DNA from: Parvularcula sp964219355
GTDB lineage: Bacteria > Pseudomonadota > Alphaproteobacteria > Caulobacterales > Parvularculaceae
Direction: 5' to 3'
Length of the DNA: 64,000 nucleotides
NCBI GenBank assembly: GCA_964219355.1
Contig: CAXPOZ010000001.1
Span: 1,302,001 to 1,366,000, forward strand
The stretch's first letter is position 1; every line of letters begins with the position of its first letter. Of the stretch, positions 52,493 through 61,560 are shown one piece after another. The position numbers and the translations under genes were made by a program. The notes beneath the pieces are model-generated. The model had not been told where the DNA came from. It saw only the letters and a program-made list of their open reading frames with translations, and did not search any database.

Positions 52493-52744
52493 ATGGCGGT
52501 CTTGCGGATTTTTGCTTGGATTCTGGTGGCTTTGGCGCTGATGCTGCTGGGCTATGACGCGGTATCGACGCTGGATGAGGGCATCCCCGTCATCACGACG
52601 ACCGCCGAATTCATGAATATTGCGGGGCTTGAGCTATCCGTGCCGGAAGGCGGGGTCGGCAAATTCTTCCTCGACCTGCCGCTGTGGACGCTGATCGGCG
52701 TGCCGGGTCTGATCCTGACGCTGGTCTTCCGGCCGGTAAATTAA
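52493..52744 (+). CDS. Small two-helix membrane protein
   Basis: 83 residues from ATG 52493 with GAGGG upstream (a TTG 18 bp earlier is less likely). Helices at the N- and C-termini (IFAWILVALALMLLGYDAV and PLWTLIGVPGLILTLVF) frame a hydrophilic middle with TAEFMNIAGLELSVPEGG. Not recognised further; similar short proteins with this middle segment occur in alphaproteobacteria. Confidence 0.7.
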   Translation: MAVLRIFAWILVALALMLLGYDAVSTLDEGIPVITTTAEFMNIAGLELSVPEGGVGKFFLDLPLWTLIGVPGLILTLVFRPVN

Positions 52745-52762
52745 GGCCCGGTGGGCCGCCGA

Positions 52763-54460
52763 TTACTCGGCGGCCGCTTTTTCTGCTTCGGCCGTGGCGA
52801 TCAGATCCTCGGCCATGGCATTCAGCCTGACATAATCGACCTTGCCGGTGCCTAGGACCGGGATGTCCGGCACATGCAGGACCCGTTTGGGGACCGCGAG
52901 TTCCGGCACGCCGTGATTGCGCGCCCAGTCTTTGAGCGTTTCGGGTTTGGGTGAAGGTTCTTCGGTCAGCAGGACGATCTGCTCGCCTTTCTTGTCATCG
53001 GGCAGGATGACAGCAGCGTGGAGGCTGTCCGGCCAGACGACGCCGGCGCAGTTTTCGACCACGGCCAGGCTGACCATTTCGCCAGAGATCTTGGCAAAGC
53101 GTTTCTGCCGCCCACGGATCGACATATAGCCGCCGCCATCGATATGGACGATGTCGCCGGTGTCGTGCCAGCCCTCGTCGGGGGCGAGCAGCTCACCGGG
53201 ATGGTCCGGGTCGAGATAGCCGAGCATGACATTCGGGCCCCGGACAAAAAGCCGTCCGCCTTCGGACAGGCCCTCAACGGCATCGACACGGGACTCAACG
53301 CCGGGCAGGAGCTTGCCGACCGTGCCCGGACGGATATCGCCCGGCTGGTTGACCGCGATAACCGGCGCACATTCGGTGGCGCCATAGCCTTCGAGCACGT
53401 TGAAGCCGAACTTCTTGCGGGCAAGCGCACGGGTTTCGTCGCGTACCTTTTCTGCCCCGCATACGGCATAACGAAGGGTTGAAAGCGCGCCATCCTTGGC
53501 GTTTTTCAGATAACGCTGAAGGAAGGTATCGGTCGCAAAGAGGATCGTTGCGCCATAGCGCCGGATGACTTCCGGGATGATCTTCACATGCAGCGGCGAG
53601 GGATAGGGGATGCAGGTCAGCCCATCGATCAGCGGATAGAACTGCCCGCCCGTCAGGCCATAGGAGTGGAAGATCGGCAGCGGGTTGATGAAGATGTCGG
53701 TGTCTTCAAGAATGACGTGATTGCGCACCTGCTCGACATTGGCGACGAGGTTCTGGTGCGAGAGAACAACGCCCTTGGGCTTTCCTTCCGTACCCGACGT
53801 AAAGAGGATGACGGCAGGCGCATCGGGGGAATTTGGGCGGCGCATGAAGGAGGGGAATTTCTCTCCCAGCGCGGCGCGCAGCTTGTCGATGGCGGTCAGG
53901 TTTTCCTTGATGTCCTCAAGATAGGCGATCTCGCACTTCTTCTTGATCGCCTCGACGAGGTCATCATACCCGCCGACCTCAACGAATTTCCGCGAAGTGA
54001 GAACGAGCTTTACTTCCGCCGTTTCAAGACCGGAGAGGATCGCCGATTCGCCAGCCGTGAAATTGATCATGGTCGGCACGCGGCCGTCGATATGAAGGGC
54101 GAGGATGGTGATCACGCCCGCGGGGCTCGTTGGCATCAGGACGCCGACATTCTCGCCGCGCTTGGTGCGTTTGCGCAGGGCGTTGCCGAGCGCGAAAGCG
54201 CCGCGCGCCACATCCTTATAGGTTGTCTCTTTGCCCTCGGGGTCGATGAAAGCGACCTTGCTGCCGCCGACACGCGCCTTTGTCTCCAGCACCTTGCCGA
54301 TGACGGTCGCGCGCGATTGCGACCAGATTTTCTTGCGGGTCCGGCGCGCCTCGTCCTTCAGGCGGCCTTCGGCGGTCGCCCGTTCCTTTTCCTCAGCCGC
54401 TTGGGCGAGTTCTTCAGGGGTCGGGGCGGCTTTTTTCGCCGGGGCGTTGTCATTCACCAT
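52763..54460 (-). CDS. AMP-binding acyl-CoA/acyl-ACP ligase (Aas-like)
   Basis: 565 residues from ATG 54460, which has GGGAGGA upstream. The N-terminal 45 residues are a charged extension. The adenylate motifs are VILFTSGTEGKPKGVVLSH, YGATECAPV and the DTGDIVHIDGGGYMSIRGRQKRFAK hinge, with Gly-rich LGTGKVDY bearing the catalytic Lys at the end. The pattern is close to the C-terminal ligase half of Aas (2-acylglycerophosphoethanolamine acyltransferase/acyl-ACP synthetase), without the acyltransferase half. Substrate: fatty acid. Confidence 0.85.
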   Translation of the reverse strand: MVNDNAPAKKAAPTPEELAQAAEEKERATAEGRLKDEARRTRKKIWSQSRATVIGKVLETKARVGGSKVAFIDPEGKETTYKDVARGAFALGNALRKRTKRGENVGVLMPTSPAGVITILALHIDGRVPTMINFTAGESAILSGLETAEVKLVLTSRKFVEVGGYDDLVEAIKKKCEIAYLEDIKENLTAIDKLRAALGEKFPSFMRRPNSPDAPAVILFTSGTEGKPKGVVLSHQNLVANVEQVRNHVILEDTDIFINPLPIFHSYGLTGGQFYPLIDGLTCIPYPSPLHVKIIPEVIRRYGATILFATDTFLQRYLKNAKDGALSTLRYAVCGAEKVRDETRALARKKFGFNVLEGYGATECAPVIAVNQPGDIRPGTVGKLLPGVESRVDAVEGLSEGGRLFVRGPNVMLGYLDPDHPGELLAPDEGWHDTGDIVHIDGGGYMSIRGRQKRFAKISGEMVSLAVVENCAGVVWPDSLHAAVILPDDKKGEQIVLLTEEPSPKPETLKDWARNHGVPELAVPKRVLHVPDIPVLGTGKVDYVRLNAMAEDLIATAEAEKAAAE

Positions 54461-54541
54461 TTTTTCCTCCCGGCCGCTCACAATCCGGCTGCCAGCCTTC
54501 TTTCATGCATCGAAACCGTCTAGGAGGCACGACCTTATCTC

Positions 54542-55771
54542 ATGTTCAACGACACTCGGGCCCCGGGGGCAAGGGTGCATGTGCGATGGAGTCCGGGCAA
54601 GCGCATGCGAAAGAAGAGAAATTTCGGCCTTTCCCGCCTGAAAATGGCGTGGCTGGGGCTGGGGCTGGTCCTGCTTGCGGGCGCGGTATTTGTCTGGCTT
54701 TCGCCGGAACCGGTCGATGAACCCGATCTGGTCGTTGATTTGCCGTCAGAGCCTGAGCGCTATGCGGGCGCGCCGCAGGGTGTTGAGCAGGGACTGCCTG
54801 TTGTCATGGTCGAGGATGAAGGGGCCGCAACCGGGCCCAAGGTCATCACCGTGCCGGACGATATTGAGGCGGGCCCGACGGGCGTCACCCGGACGAGCGA
54901 GCTGATCACGACCGAGGAAGAGCAGCCCGACGGCACGCTGCGCATCACCATTCCTGAAACCAGTGGAGAGGCGGCTGCAGCTGCACGGCGCAAGATGGCG
55001 ACCGCCGCCCTTCCCGCACTGGTCGGCTCGAGCGAATATGGATCGGCGCCGAAGATCGGTTCTGACGGGCTGACGCCTTTTAACGCATATCGGCGACCCA
55101 GCGTGTCGGGCCGCGATCCGCAGGTGGCGGTCATGCTCAGCGGGCTGGGGCTTGATGCCGAGTTGACCGAGCAGGCGATCAACCGTCTACCCCCGGAGGT
55201 CGCGCTCAGTTTCGCGCCCTATTCCAAAGACGTCACGGCACTGATGGAAAAGGCGATGGCGGCAGGGCATGAGGTCGCAATCGAGTTGCCCATGGAAGAG
55301 CCGGGCGTAAGTGCCGAGGCGCTGGGGCCAGCGGGCCTGACGATTGCGCGGCGGGGCGAGGCGAATGGCAAGCGGCTTGGCTGGCTGCTCGCGCGGGCGC
55401 CGGCCTATCCGCTGGCGACGAATTATCTGGGCACGTCTTTTGGCAAGGATGAAGCCGCGATCAGTGAGGTCATGTCCGTCCTCAAATCTAGAGGGCTTGG
55501 CTATATTGATGACACGGGGCTCGGCGCGCAGGCCGCGATCGAGCAGGGCGTTCCTTATGGCCGGGTCAATGTGATCGTGCCGCGCGGCAGCGGCCTTGCC
55601 GAGCAGGGGCTCTCCCAGCTCAAAGCCTCGGCGAGCAGTGGAAGGCCGGTCCTCGCCCGGCTTTATATTTCAGCCGATGCCATTCGCGCCATTGAGACGT
55701 GGGCGGATGGCCTTGAAAAAGAGGGCTTTGACCTTGTTCCCGCTTCTGCGGTAGCTAATGGACCGTCATGA
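54542..55771 (+). CDS. Divergent polysaccharide deacetylase (YibQ-like)
   Basis: 409 residues from ATG 54542; ATG 54605 also fits and places the membrane helix (MAWLGLGLVLLAGAVFVWL) near the N-terminus. A long acidic, low-complexity linker precedes the C-terminal divergent deacetylase domain from about residue 190 (PQVAVMLSGLGLDAELTEQAI, ELPMEEPGVSAEALGP, YIDDTGLG). The family is usually between ctpA and rppH in alphaproteobacteria; here rppH follows with a 4-bp overlap. Probably acts on cell wall or exopolysaccharide; catalytic activity is unproven. Confidence 0.83.
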   Translation: MFNDTRAPGARVHVRWSPGKRMRKKRNFGLSRLKMAWLGLGLVLLAGAVFVWLSPEPVDEPDLVVDLPSEPERYAGAPQGVEQGLPVVMVEDEGAATGPKVITVPDDIEAGPTGVTRTSELITTEEEQPDGTLRITIPETSGEAAAAARRKMATAALPALVGSSEYGSAPKIGSDGLTPFNAYRRPSVSGRDPQVAVMLSGLGLDAELTEQAINRLPPEVALSFAPYSKDVTALMEKAMAAGHEVAIELPMEEPGVSAEALGPAGLTIARRGEANGKRLGWLLARAPAYPLATNYLGTSFGKDEAAISEVMSVLKSRGLGYIDDTGLGAQAAIEQGVPYGRVNVIVPRGSGLAEQGLSQLKASASSGRPVLARLYISADAIRAIETWADGLEKEGFDLVPASAVANGPS

Positions 55772-56283
55772 AAGAACTACCCGACCTTGATCAGTACCGT
55801 CCCAATGTCGGGATATGTTTGTTGAACCGCAAAGGCGAAGTCTGGCTGGGCAAGCGCGTTGCCTCCAGCGCCGTCCAGCGCGCCTATAAATATCGCTGGC
55901 AGATGCCCCAGGGCGGCGTTGATCCCGGTGAGTCGATTGAGGATGCCGCTGTCCGCGAGCTGCAGGAAGAGAGCGGCGTCAGCTCGACACGTCTTCTGGT
56001 CACGACGCCGGGCTGGCTCGTTTATGACTTTCCTTCCGACTACAAAGCAAAGAAGCGCGACCGCTGGCGCGGGCAAAAACAGAAATGGGCGCTCATGCTG
56101 TTCGAAGGTGATGATGACGAGGTGAACCTCGATTCTCATCAGCCGGCGGAGTTCTGTGAGTGGCGCTGGGCGCCGCTAGAGGAGGTTCCTGACCTCGTCG
56201 TGCCGTTCAAGCGGGATGTCTACAAATCGCTTGTGCGGGCCTTCTCGCCGCTTGCGGATTATATCGCTTCCGGCAATCGCTAA
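55768..56283 (+). CDS. rppH: RNA pyrophosphohydrolase
   Basis: 171-residue Nudix hydrolase that removes pyrophosphate from 5' triphosphate RNA and starts mRNA decay. The Nudix box is GGVDPGESIEDAAVRELQEESG. The N-terminus (YRPNVGICLLNRKGEVWLGKR) and the KAKKRDRWRGQKQKW segment are the RppH signature. Overlaps the YibQ-like gene by 4 bp. Confidence 0.95.
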   Translation: MKELPDLDQYRPNVGICLLNRKGEVWLGKRVASSAVQRAYKYRWQMPQGGVDPGESIEDAAVRELQEESGVSSTRLLVTTPGWLVYDFPSDYKAKKRDRWRGQKQKWALMLFEGDDDEVNLDSHQPAEFCEWRWAPLEEVPDLVVPFKRDVYKSLVRAFSPLADYIASGNR

Positions 56284-56293
56284 CCCATAAAAA

Positions 56294-56317
56294 AAGCCCC
56301 CGCCAAAGCGGGGGCTT
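56294..56317. terminator. Bidirectional terminator after rppH
   Basis: AAGCCCCCGC / GCGGGGGCTT arms (10 bp), CAAA loop, A-run on the left. Ends both rppH and the convergent lipoprotein gene. Confidence 0.85.
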
Positions 56318-56339
56318 AATCATTTGATCTCGGTCAGGA

Positions 56340-58004
56340 TCAGTCTTGCTTGACCGTGACGTTGAGCGTGTCGAGCACGGCGCCCGGATTGGACTGGCCA
56401 GAGGCGGCCAGCGAACCGATCGTCACGGGCTGTGACGGGGCGACGCTGATGGTCAGTGTGCCGCCTTCGCTGACGAAGCTCGAAAGCGCGGTCGCATATT
56501 CTGGAACGCGCGGAGAGAATTGCGCGCCCTGCATGGCGCCAAGCGACATGAGACCAACAGCCTGCTGACGAAGGCCGGCAGGATCCTGCTCGGTCAGTGC
56601 GCCTGCAATGGCGAAGACAGTGTCGAGGAGTTTTTCATCCTTGAGCTTCAGCGTCATGCCGTCGATGGCTGCGTTCATCACGGCGCCTTGTTTTGCGCCT
56701 TCATCTTCAGAGCCAACGATCGTGTCGTAGTCGAAATCCGACATCGCAAAGTTCAGGCTGAGGCCGTAGAAACCCTTGGCTTCGCCATCCATGTCGAGCT
56801 TGATGCCGCCCGAGCGCGGGTCAAACGAATATTCAAGTTCGCTTTCGCCGTTGACCTTGTCGAGGCCATTGTCCTTGAGGACTTTGGTGATCGCCGGGTT
56901 CTCGTCACCGACATAAGCCGTCATGTCAGCTTTGGAGCCTTTCGACACGATACGGATCTTTTTCGGCATGAAGTGGTGGAAGTCGATTGGATCAACAACC
57001 GTGCTTTCAACCGACGCGGCTTTCTTGCCGTTGATCGAGACTTCCTGATCGAGGAATTTCATGCCGCCGATTTTGATGAGGTTCGTCTCGCTGACCGGCG
57101 GGGTCTCGCCGTTCTGGATGAACGGAATGAGGTTGGTGAAGGTCAGGCCGTCCCAGCTCATCATGCCGATCTTGCCGGACTGGTGGGCCGGGAAAATCAT
57201 GTTCTTGAGAAGCGGAATGTCGGTGAGCATGCCAGCTTGCGGGCCCATACCGGCCAGCTGTTCCTGGATCATGTCGTCCGACTGTTTGATGTCGTATGAG
57301 AGGTCGGCTGCCATCAGGCCGCCAAAGACGCCGTTCTTGTAGCCAGCAACACGGAAGTCAGGTGTCGCAAATTTAACGCCGTCACCTTCGCCCGAGAAAG
57401 GCACGTTCATCGACATGTCTTTCAGCGAAAGACCGCCGAATTCGACACTGTCCGGACCCATATCGCCGCCAGGCGTGCCCATCATCTTGATCGTGTCGAT
57501 TTCAAGTGCGCCGATCGAGATATTGCCAACGGTCGGCTCTGAGCCGTCCCAGCCTTCTTCAACCGGGAAGGTCGATTTGACGTCGAACATGCGGACCTTG
57601 CGGAACAGCTCGGTCATGTCGGTGAAGCCAGCGCCAGAGCCCATACCGGCAAGCGCTTCCTGGTTCAGGCCGTAAATTTCGACCCGGCCGATCGATGTCT
57701 CGCCGCCATCGTCAGATGCAGGGCGAAGATTGGTGATGACGGCTGCGCCGAGGTCACCGTCGAAATCCGCGCTGTCATAGCTGAGTGCGCCGCCCATCCC
57801 GTCGAGCAGAGCCGCGATGTCATAAGGCTCAGCATTGGACAGCTTGAATGGTTTATCGAGCGGGGAGTCAGACTTCATCGTCATCGACTTGCCGTCGACT
57901 TCGATTTTGGCATCATCCTTGGCGTCATCTTTGTCGCCGCCGCATGCGACGAGAGCGAAACTTGCGGTGGCGCCAAGCAGAAGCGCCTTCAAACTATTTG
58001 TCAT
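56340..58004 (-). CDS. Large periplasmic lipoprotein of unknown function
   Basis: 554 residues. Lipoprotein signal with LVAC (Cys21), then GGDKDDAKDDAK, an acidic spacer. The rest appears as many beta-strands with recurring Gly/Asp-rich turns (SIGRVEIYGLN, VGNISIGALEIDTIKM, VEFGGLSLKDMSMNV, IKIGGMKFLDQEVSING), like a repeated AsmA- or YdgA-type sheet. Family not recognised with certainty. Monocistronic. Confidence 0.75.
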   Translation of the reverse strand: MTNSLKALLLGATASFALVACGGDKDDAKDDAKIEVDGKSMTMKSDSPLDKPFKLSNAEPYDIAALLDGMGGALSYDSADFDGDLGAAVITNLRPASDDGGETSIGRVEIYGLNQEALAGMGSGAGFTDMTELFRKVRMFDVKSTFPVEEGWDGSEPTVGNISIGALEIDTIKMMGTPGGDMGPDSVEFGGLSLKDMSMNVPFSGEGDGVKFATPDFRVAGYKNGVFGGLMAADLSYDIKQSDDMIQEQLAGMGPQAGMLTDIPLLKNMIFPAHQSGKIGMMSWDGLTFTNLIPFIQNGETPPVSETNLIKIGGMKFLDQEVSINGKKAASVESTVVDPIDFHHFMPKKIRIVSKGSKADMTAYVGDENPAITKVLKDNGLDKVNGESELEYSFDPRSGGIKLDMDGEAKGFYGLSLNFAMSDFDYDTIVGSEDEGAKQGAVMNAAIDGMTLKLKDEKLLDTVFAIAGALTEQDPAGLRQQAVGLMSLGAMQGAQFSPRVPEYATALSSFVSEGGTLTISVAPSQPVTIGSLAASGQSNPGAVLDTLNVTVKQD

Positions 58005-58022
58005 GGGTATCTCTCCATAGCC

Positions 58023-58700
58023 TCAAGGGACACGCCGAGTGATTAACCATGAACTGGTTGCGGCGCACAGTGCAGGTGCGAAGAAAAATACAATATCCGG
58101 TAAAAGTGTGTCCTGAAGGGCGCGAATTAGGTCCTGTGCAGGCTGTTTTGACCAGTCGACGCCGCTGGCGCGGGCGATTTCGCGGTTGTTTCGATAGAAA
58201 ATCACAATGTGTCGTGGCGGCCCGGAAAGGTGATCGCGATGGGCGCCACCGAAATGATTGACCCCGATGACGCCCGTCGGCAGCGCCGCTTCCCATTTTC
58301 GGCCCGCTGAGCGCGGTATCTGGCGGGCGATAACGGGGGTGAAGACAGAATTGCTGCCCAGCCCCGCGATGAAGTCCCGTGCCTCGGTTTCGCAATGCGT
58401 GGTGCAGTCGGCGGGCCAGAAATAGACCGCGATGGCGCCCGGCAGACCCTCGGGTGCGCCGAGGACGTCATAGGTTTCTGCCTCCTCTCCTGGAGCCAGA
58501 AAGGCGGCAAGGCCGTCCTCATTCGCCGTCAACCTGACGCCGGGCATTCTTGCGGCCAGCTCCTCTAGGCCCGGCGGGCCGGTCCGGGGTTTCTGGGAGG
58601 CGGCAAAAACCACAAAGAGGATGAAGCCGACCCCGATCAGGGCCATCAGCTTGATCAGGCGGCCGAGCGGGGCGGTTCGCGGAGCATGCGGGTCGGTCAT
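58023..58700 (-). CDS. Membrane-anchored thioredoxin-like protein with a C-x3-C site
   Basis: 225 residues. N-terminal helix (LIKLMALIGVGFILFVVFAA) then a probable thioredoxin fold: AIAVYFWPADCTTHCETEARDF has Cys-Thr-Thr-His-Cys at the expected active-site position (the SCO/SenC copper proteins use CxxxC), and PPRHIVIFYRNNREIA resembles the cis-Pro strand. A second hydrophobic stretch is near the C-terminus (DIVFFFAPALCAATSSWLI). The annotation as SCO-like is inference; the family is otherwise not recognised. Confidence 0.6.
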   Translation of the reverse strand: MTDPHAPRTAPLGRLIKLMALIGVGFILFVVFAASQKPRTGPPGLEELAARMPGVRLTANEDGLAAFLAPGEEAETYDVLGAPEGLPGAIAVYFWPADCTTHCETEARDFIAGLGSNSVFTPVIARQIPRSAGRKWEAALPTGVIGVNHFGGAHRDHLSGPPRHIVIFYRNNREIARASGVDWSKQPAQDLIRALQDTLLPDIVFFFAPALCAATSSWLITRRVP

Positions 58701-58747
58701 GACGGCCCTACTTGACGGCCCCCGGCGAGCGGCGCAATCGGTCGATC

Positions 58748-58873
58748 ATGTCCCGGATTATCTTCGCCCTGCTCATCCTCGTCTCCGCCCTCTCGCTGAG
58801 TGCCTGCGGGCGCAAGGCGCCGCTCGACACACCGCCGCCGCCTGGCAATCAGGATCAGTCCTTCACGCGGTAG
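58748..58873 (+). CDS. lptM: LptM-like small lipoprotein
   Basis: 41 residues, too short for usual gene finders. MSRIIFALLILVSALSLSACG has lipobox SLSAC (Cys20), then GRKAPLDTPPPP and NQDQSF. The charged CGRKAPL start and proline run are the LptM (YifL) pattern; LptM matures the LPS transporter LptDE. It lies 18 bp before lysA, the conserved lptM-lysA order. No strong Shine-Dalgarno is visible. Confidence 0.85.
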   Translation: MSRIIFALLILVSALSLSACGRKAPLDTPPPPGNQDQSFTR

Positions 58874-58891
58874 CAGACCGGGGCCACTCTG

Positions 58892-60151
58892 ATGGATCAT
58901 TTCACCTATCGTGATGGCGTTCTTCATGCGGAGGATGTGCCGCTTCCCCTTATCGCGGAGGAGGTCGGCACCCCGTTCTACGTCTATGCCGCGGCTACCT
59001 TGCGCCGCCATTACCGGGTCTTCGCCGAAGGCTTTGCGGGGTCAGGTGCGCTGGTCGCTTTTGCGGTCAAGGCGCTGTCGAATATCGCCGTCCTCTCTTT
59101 GTTGGGAAAAGAAGGCGCGGGCGCGGATATCGTATCTGGCGGGGAGCTCTTCCGTGCCTTGAAAGCCGGCATTCCGGCGGACCGGATCGTCTTCTCGGGT
59201 GTCGGCAAGACGCGCGCCGAGATGAAGGCGGCGCTCGAAGCCGGGATCCTGCAATTCAATGTCGAGAGTGAGGCGGAGCTTCGCCAACTCGCCGGTGTGG
59301 CAGAGGAGATGGGCGTTGCAGCCCCGCTGGCCCTGCGCGTTAATCCAGATGTCGATGCCGGGACCGATACGCGGATCTCGACGGGGCGGAAAAACGACAA
59401 ATTCGGTATCCCTTGGGATGAAGCTGTCCGTCTTTATACGGAAGCTGCGGCCCACCCCTCGCTCGCGCCGCGCGGGATTGCGATGCATATCGGCTCACAG
59501 ATCACCTCGCTGATGCCGTTCGAGAAGGCGGCAGGACGAGGCCGTGACCTTGTGACGGCGTTGCGCGGGAAGGGCTGTGAAGTGGCTTCCCTCGATCTGG
59601 GCGGCGGGCTTGGCATCCCCTACCGGCAGGATGGCGAAGTGCCGCCGCTGCCCTCTGATTATGCCGCGATCATTCGCCGCCTGACGGACGATCTGGGGGT
59701 GCAGGTGATCATGGAGCCCGGCCGGCTGATCGCAGGGAATGCGGGTCTCTTTGTCACAGAGGTCCTGCTCCGGAAAGATCAGGACGGAACGCAATATGTC
59801 ATCGTCGATGGCGGCATGAATGATCTGATGCGCCCGGCGCTTTATGGCTCCCACCATGACGTGCAGGAGGTTGCGCAATCGGATGCGGAGCCAAAATCCT
59901 GCCATATTGCCGGGCCAGTCTGTGAGTCGACGGACGTTTTCCTGCGCGATGCCGCGTTGCGTGATCCAAAGGAAGGCGCGTTGCTCGCGTTCCGTGGTGC
60001 AGGTGCCTATGGCGCGACGCAGAGTTCGCAATACAACACTCGGCCACTGGCCCCGGAAGTGCTCGTCGATGGAGAGCGGTTTGCCATTATCCGTAAACGT
60101 CCCAGCTATGAGGACATGCTGTCCGGAGAGGCTGTGCCGTCCTGGCTTTGA
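58892..60151 (+). CDS. lysA: Diaminopimelate decarboxylase
   Basis: PLP-dependent last step of lysine synthesis. 419 residues. The PLP lysine is Lys60 (FAVKALSN); GGGLGIPY, EPGRLIAGNAG and CESTD carry the other binding residues. Starts 18 bp after lptM. The next gene begins 8 bp downstream. Confidence 0.95.
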   Translation: MDHFTYRDGVLHAEDVPLPLIAEEVGTPFYVYAAATLRRHYRVFAEGFAGSGALVAFAVKALSNIAVLSLLGKEGAGADIVSGGELFRALKAGIPADRIVFSGVGKTRAEMKAALEAGILQFNVESEAELRQLAGVAEEMGVAAPLALRVNPDVDAGTDTRISTGRKNDKFGIPWDEAVRLYTEAAAHPSLAPRGIAMHIGSQITSLMPFEKAAGRGRDLVTALRGKGCEVASLDLGGGLGIPYRQDGEVPPLPSDYAAIIRRLTDDLGVQVIMEPGRLIAGNAGLFVTEVLLRKDQDGTQYVIVDGGMNDLMRPALYGSHHDVQEVAQSDAEPKSCHIAGPVCESTDVFLRDAALRDPKEGALLAFRGAGAYGATQSSQYNTRPLAPEVLVDGERFAIIRKRPSYEDMLSGEAVPSWL

Positions 60152-60159
60152 GGTGTCGT

Positions 60160-61152
60160 ATGGCGCTTGAAATCATCCGCCCGTCTGATCAGGGCACGAT
60201 CCGGGAAAAAGACAGGCTGACCGTTGCGCTGGCGCAGATTGCGCCGGTCTGGCTTGATCGAGATGCAACCCTAGAGAAAGTCGCAGCTTGCGCTGGACAG
60301 GCCGCTAGTGAAGGCGCGCAGCTTGTCTGTTTCGGAGAATCTCTCGTGCCGGGCTACCCTTTCTGGGTCGAGCGGACCGACGGCGCCCAGTTCGAAAGTG
60401 ACATCCAGAAAGAGTGGTATGCGCATTATCTCGATCATGGTGTCGAGATCGAGGGTGGGCATCTTGAGCCGCTCTGCGCCATGGCGCGTGACGCGAAAAT
60501 GGCGGTCTATCTTGGGGTGATGGAGCGGGCAGCCGATCGCGGCGGCCACACACTTTACACCAGCCTTGTCTATATTGGCGAGGATGGCGAGATTAAATCA
60601 GTACACCGTAAATTGATGCCAACCTATGAGGAGCGGCTTGTCTGGGGCGCTGGCGATGGGAATGGCTTGCGCGTCCACAAGCTTGGCGCTTTCACCGCAG
60701 GCGGGCTCAATTGCTGGGAGAACTGGCTACCGCTCGCACGGGCCAGTCTTTATGCGCAAGGCGAGGACCTGCACGTCGCCGTATGGCCGGGTGGTCTTCA
60801 TAATACGGAGCAACTGACCCCGATGATCGCGCGGGAAGGGCGGGGATATGCTCTTTCTGTCTCTGGTCTGATGTCGGGCGCGGATGTGTCGCAACTCAAC
60901 CTGCCGGATATCGGCAAGCTCAAAGTTGCAGGCCAACTTGCGAATGGCGCAAGCTGCATTGCGGATCCTGACGGCAATTGGGTCATTCCGCCTGTGCTCG
61001 ATAAGGAAGCGCTTCTTATTGCGGATCTCGATCACGCCCATGTCCAGCGGGCGCATCTGACGCTGGATGTGGCGGGGCATTATTCGCGTCCGGATGTTTT
61101 TGACCTGCACGTCAACAGACGACGGCAATCGACCGTCACCTTCAAGGAATAG
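60160..61152 (+). CDS. Nitrilase/aliphatic amidase-type carbon-nitrogen hydrolase
   Basis: 330 residues from ATG 60160 (GAGG 7 bp before). Catalytic triad visible: Glu in CFGESLVPGYP, Lys in SVHRKLMPTYEERLVW, and Cys in GLNCWENWLP. The ERLVWGAGDG and NCWENWLPLAR motifs are those of true nitrilases (branch 1), so nitrile hydrolysis is likely. Probably cotranscribed with lysA. Confidence 0.9.
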   Translation: MALEIIRPSDQGTIREKDRLTVALAQIAPVWLDRDATLEKVAACAGQAASEGAQLVCFGESLVPGYPFWVERTDGAQFESDIQKEWYAHYLDHGVEIEGGHLEPLCAMARDAKMAVYLGVMERAADRGGHTLYTSLVYIGEDGEIKSVHRKLMPTYEERLVWGAGDGNGLRVHKLGAFTAGGLNCWENWLPLARASLYAQGEDLHVAVWPGGLHNTEQLTPMIAREGRGYALSVSGLMSGADVSQLNLPDIGKLKVAGQLANGASCIADPDGNWVIPPVLDKEALLIADLDHAHVQRAHLTLDVAGHYSRPDVFDLHVNRRRQSTVTFKE

Positions 61153-61155
61153 GCC

Positions 61156-61548
61156 ATGGCGCTCCTGCTCTATTTCGCCTTTGTGGCTGTTGCGATTGGC
61201 GGGGTGGCCCTGCTGCTCAACCGGCTCGGCAAAGGTCGCGAAGCTGAATTCTCCATTGAGGAAGCGCGGGCGCATTTTCTGAAAGCGCATCCGGATGAGA
61301 CGCCCGAAGAAGAGCGCGTCTTCAAGGGCGGCGTCCTGCTTGGCCTTGGCGCTCACCGCGTTGCGATCATCCGTCCGATGGGAATGTTCCCGCTGGTCCG
61401 GATCCTTGCGCGGAGTGAAGTCTCGGCCGTTGAGGCACTGCCCGGTTCCTTGCGGATCCGCACGAAAGATTTCGCCGATCCTCAAATCAAACTGGGTACG
61501 GATAATGCAGCCGTCCTGCGAGCGTGGCTGGAAGAGCGGCTAGGTTGA
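61156..61548 (+). CDS. Small membrane-anchored protein, unknown
   Basis: 130 residues: one N-terminal helix (LLLYFAFVAVAIGGVALLL), then a soluble domain with EARAHFLKAHPDETPEEERVF and a strand-rich end (IRTKDFADPQIKLGTDN). It resembles widespread alphaproteobacterial hypothetical proteins; no function known. 3 bp after the nitrilase gene. Confidence 0.65.
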   Translation: MALLLYFAFVAVAIGGVALLLNRLGKGREAEFSIEEARAHFLKAHPDETPEEERVFKGGVLLGLGAHRVAIIRPMGMFPLVRILARSEVSAVEALPGSLRIRTKDFADPQIKLGTDNAAVLRAWLEERLG

Positions 61549-61560
61549 TCTGGCCGCCGC

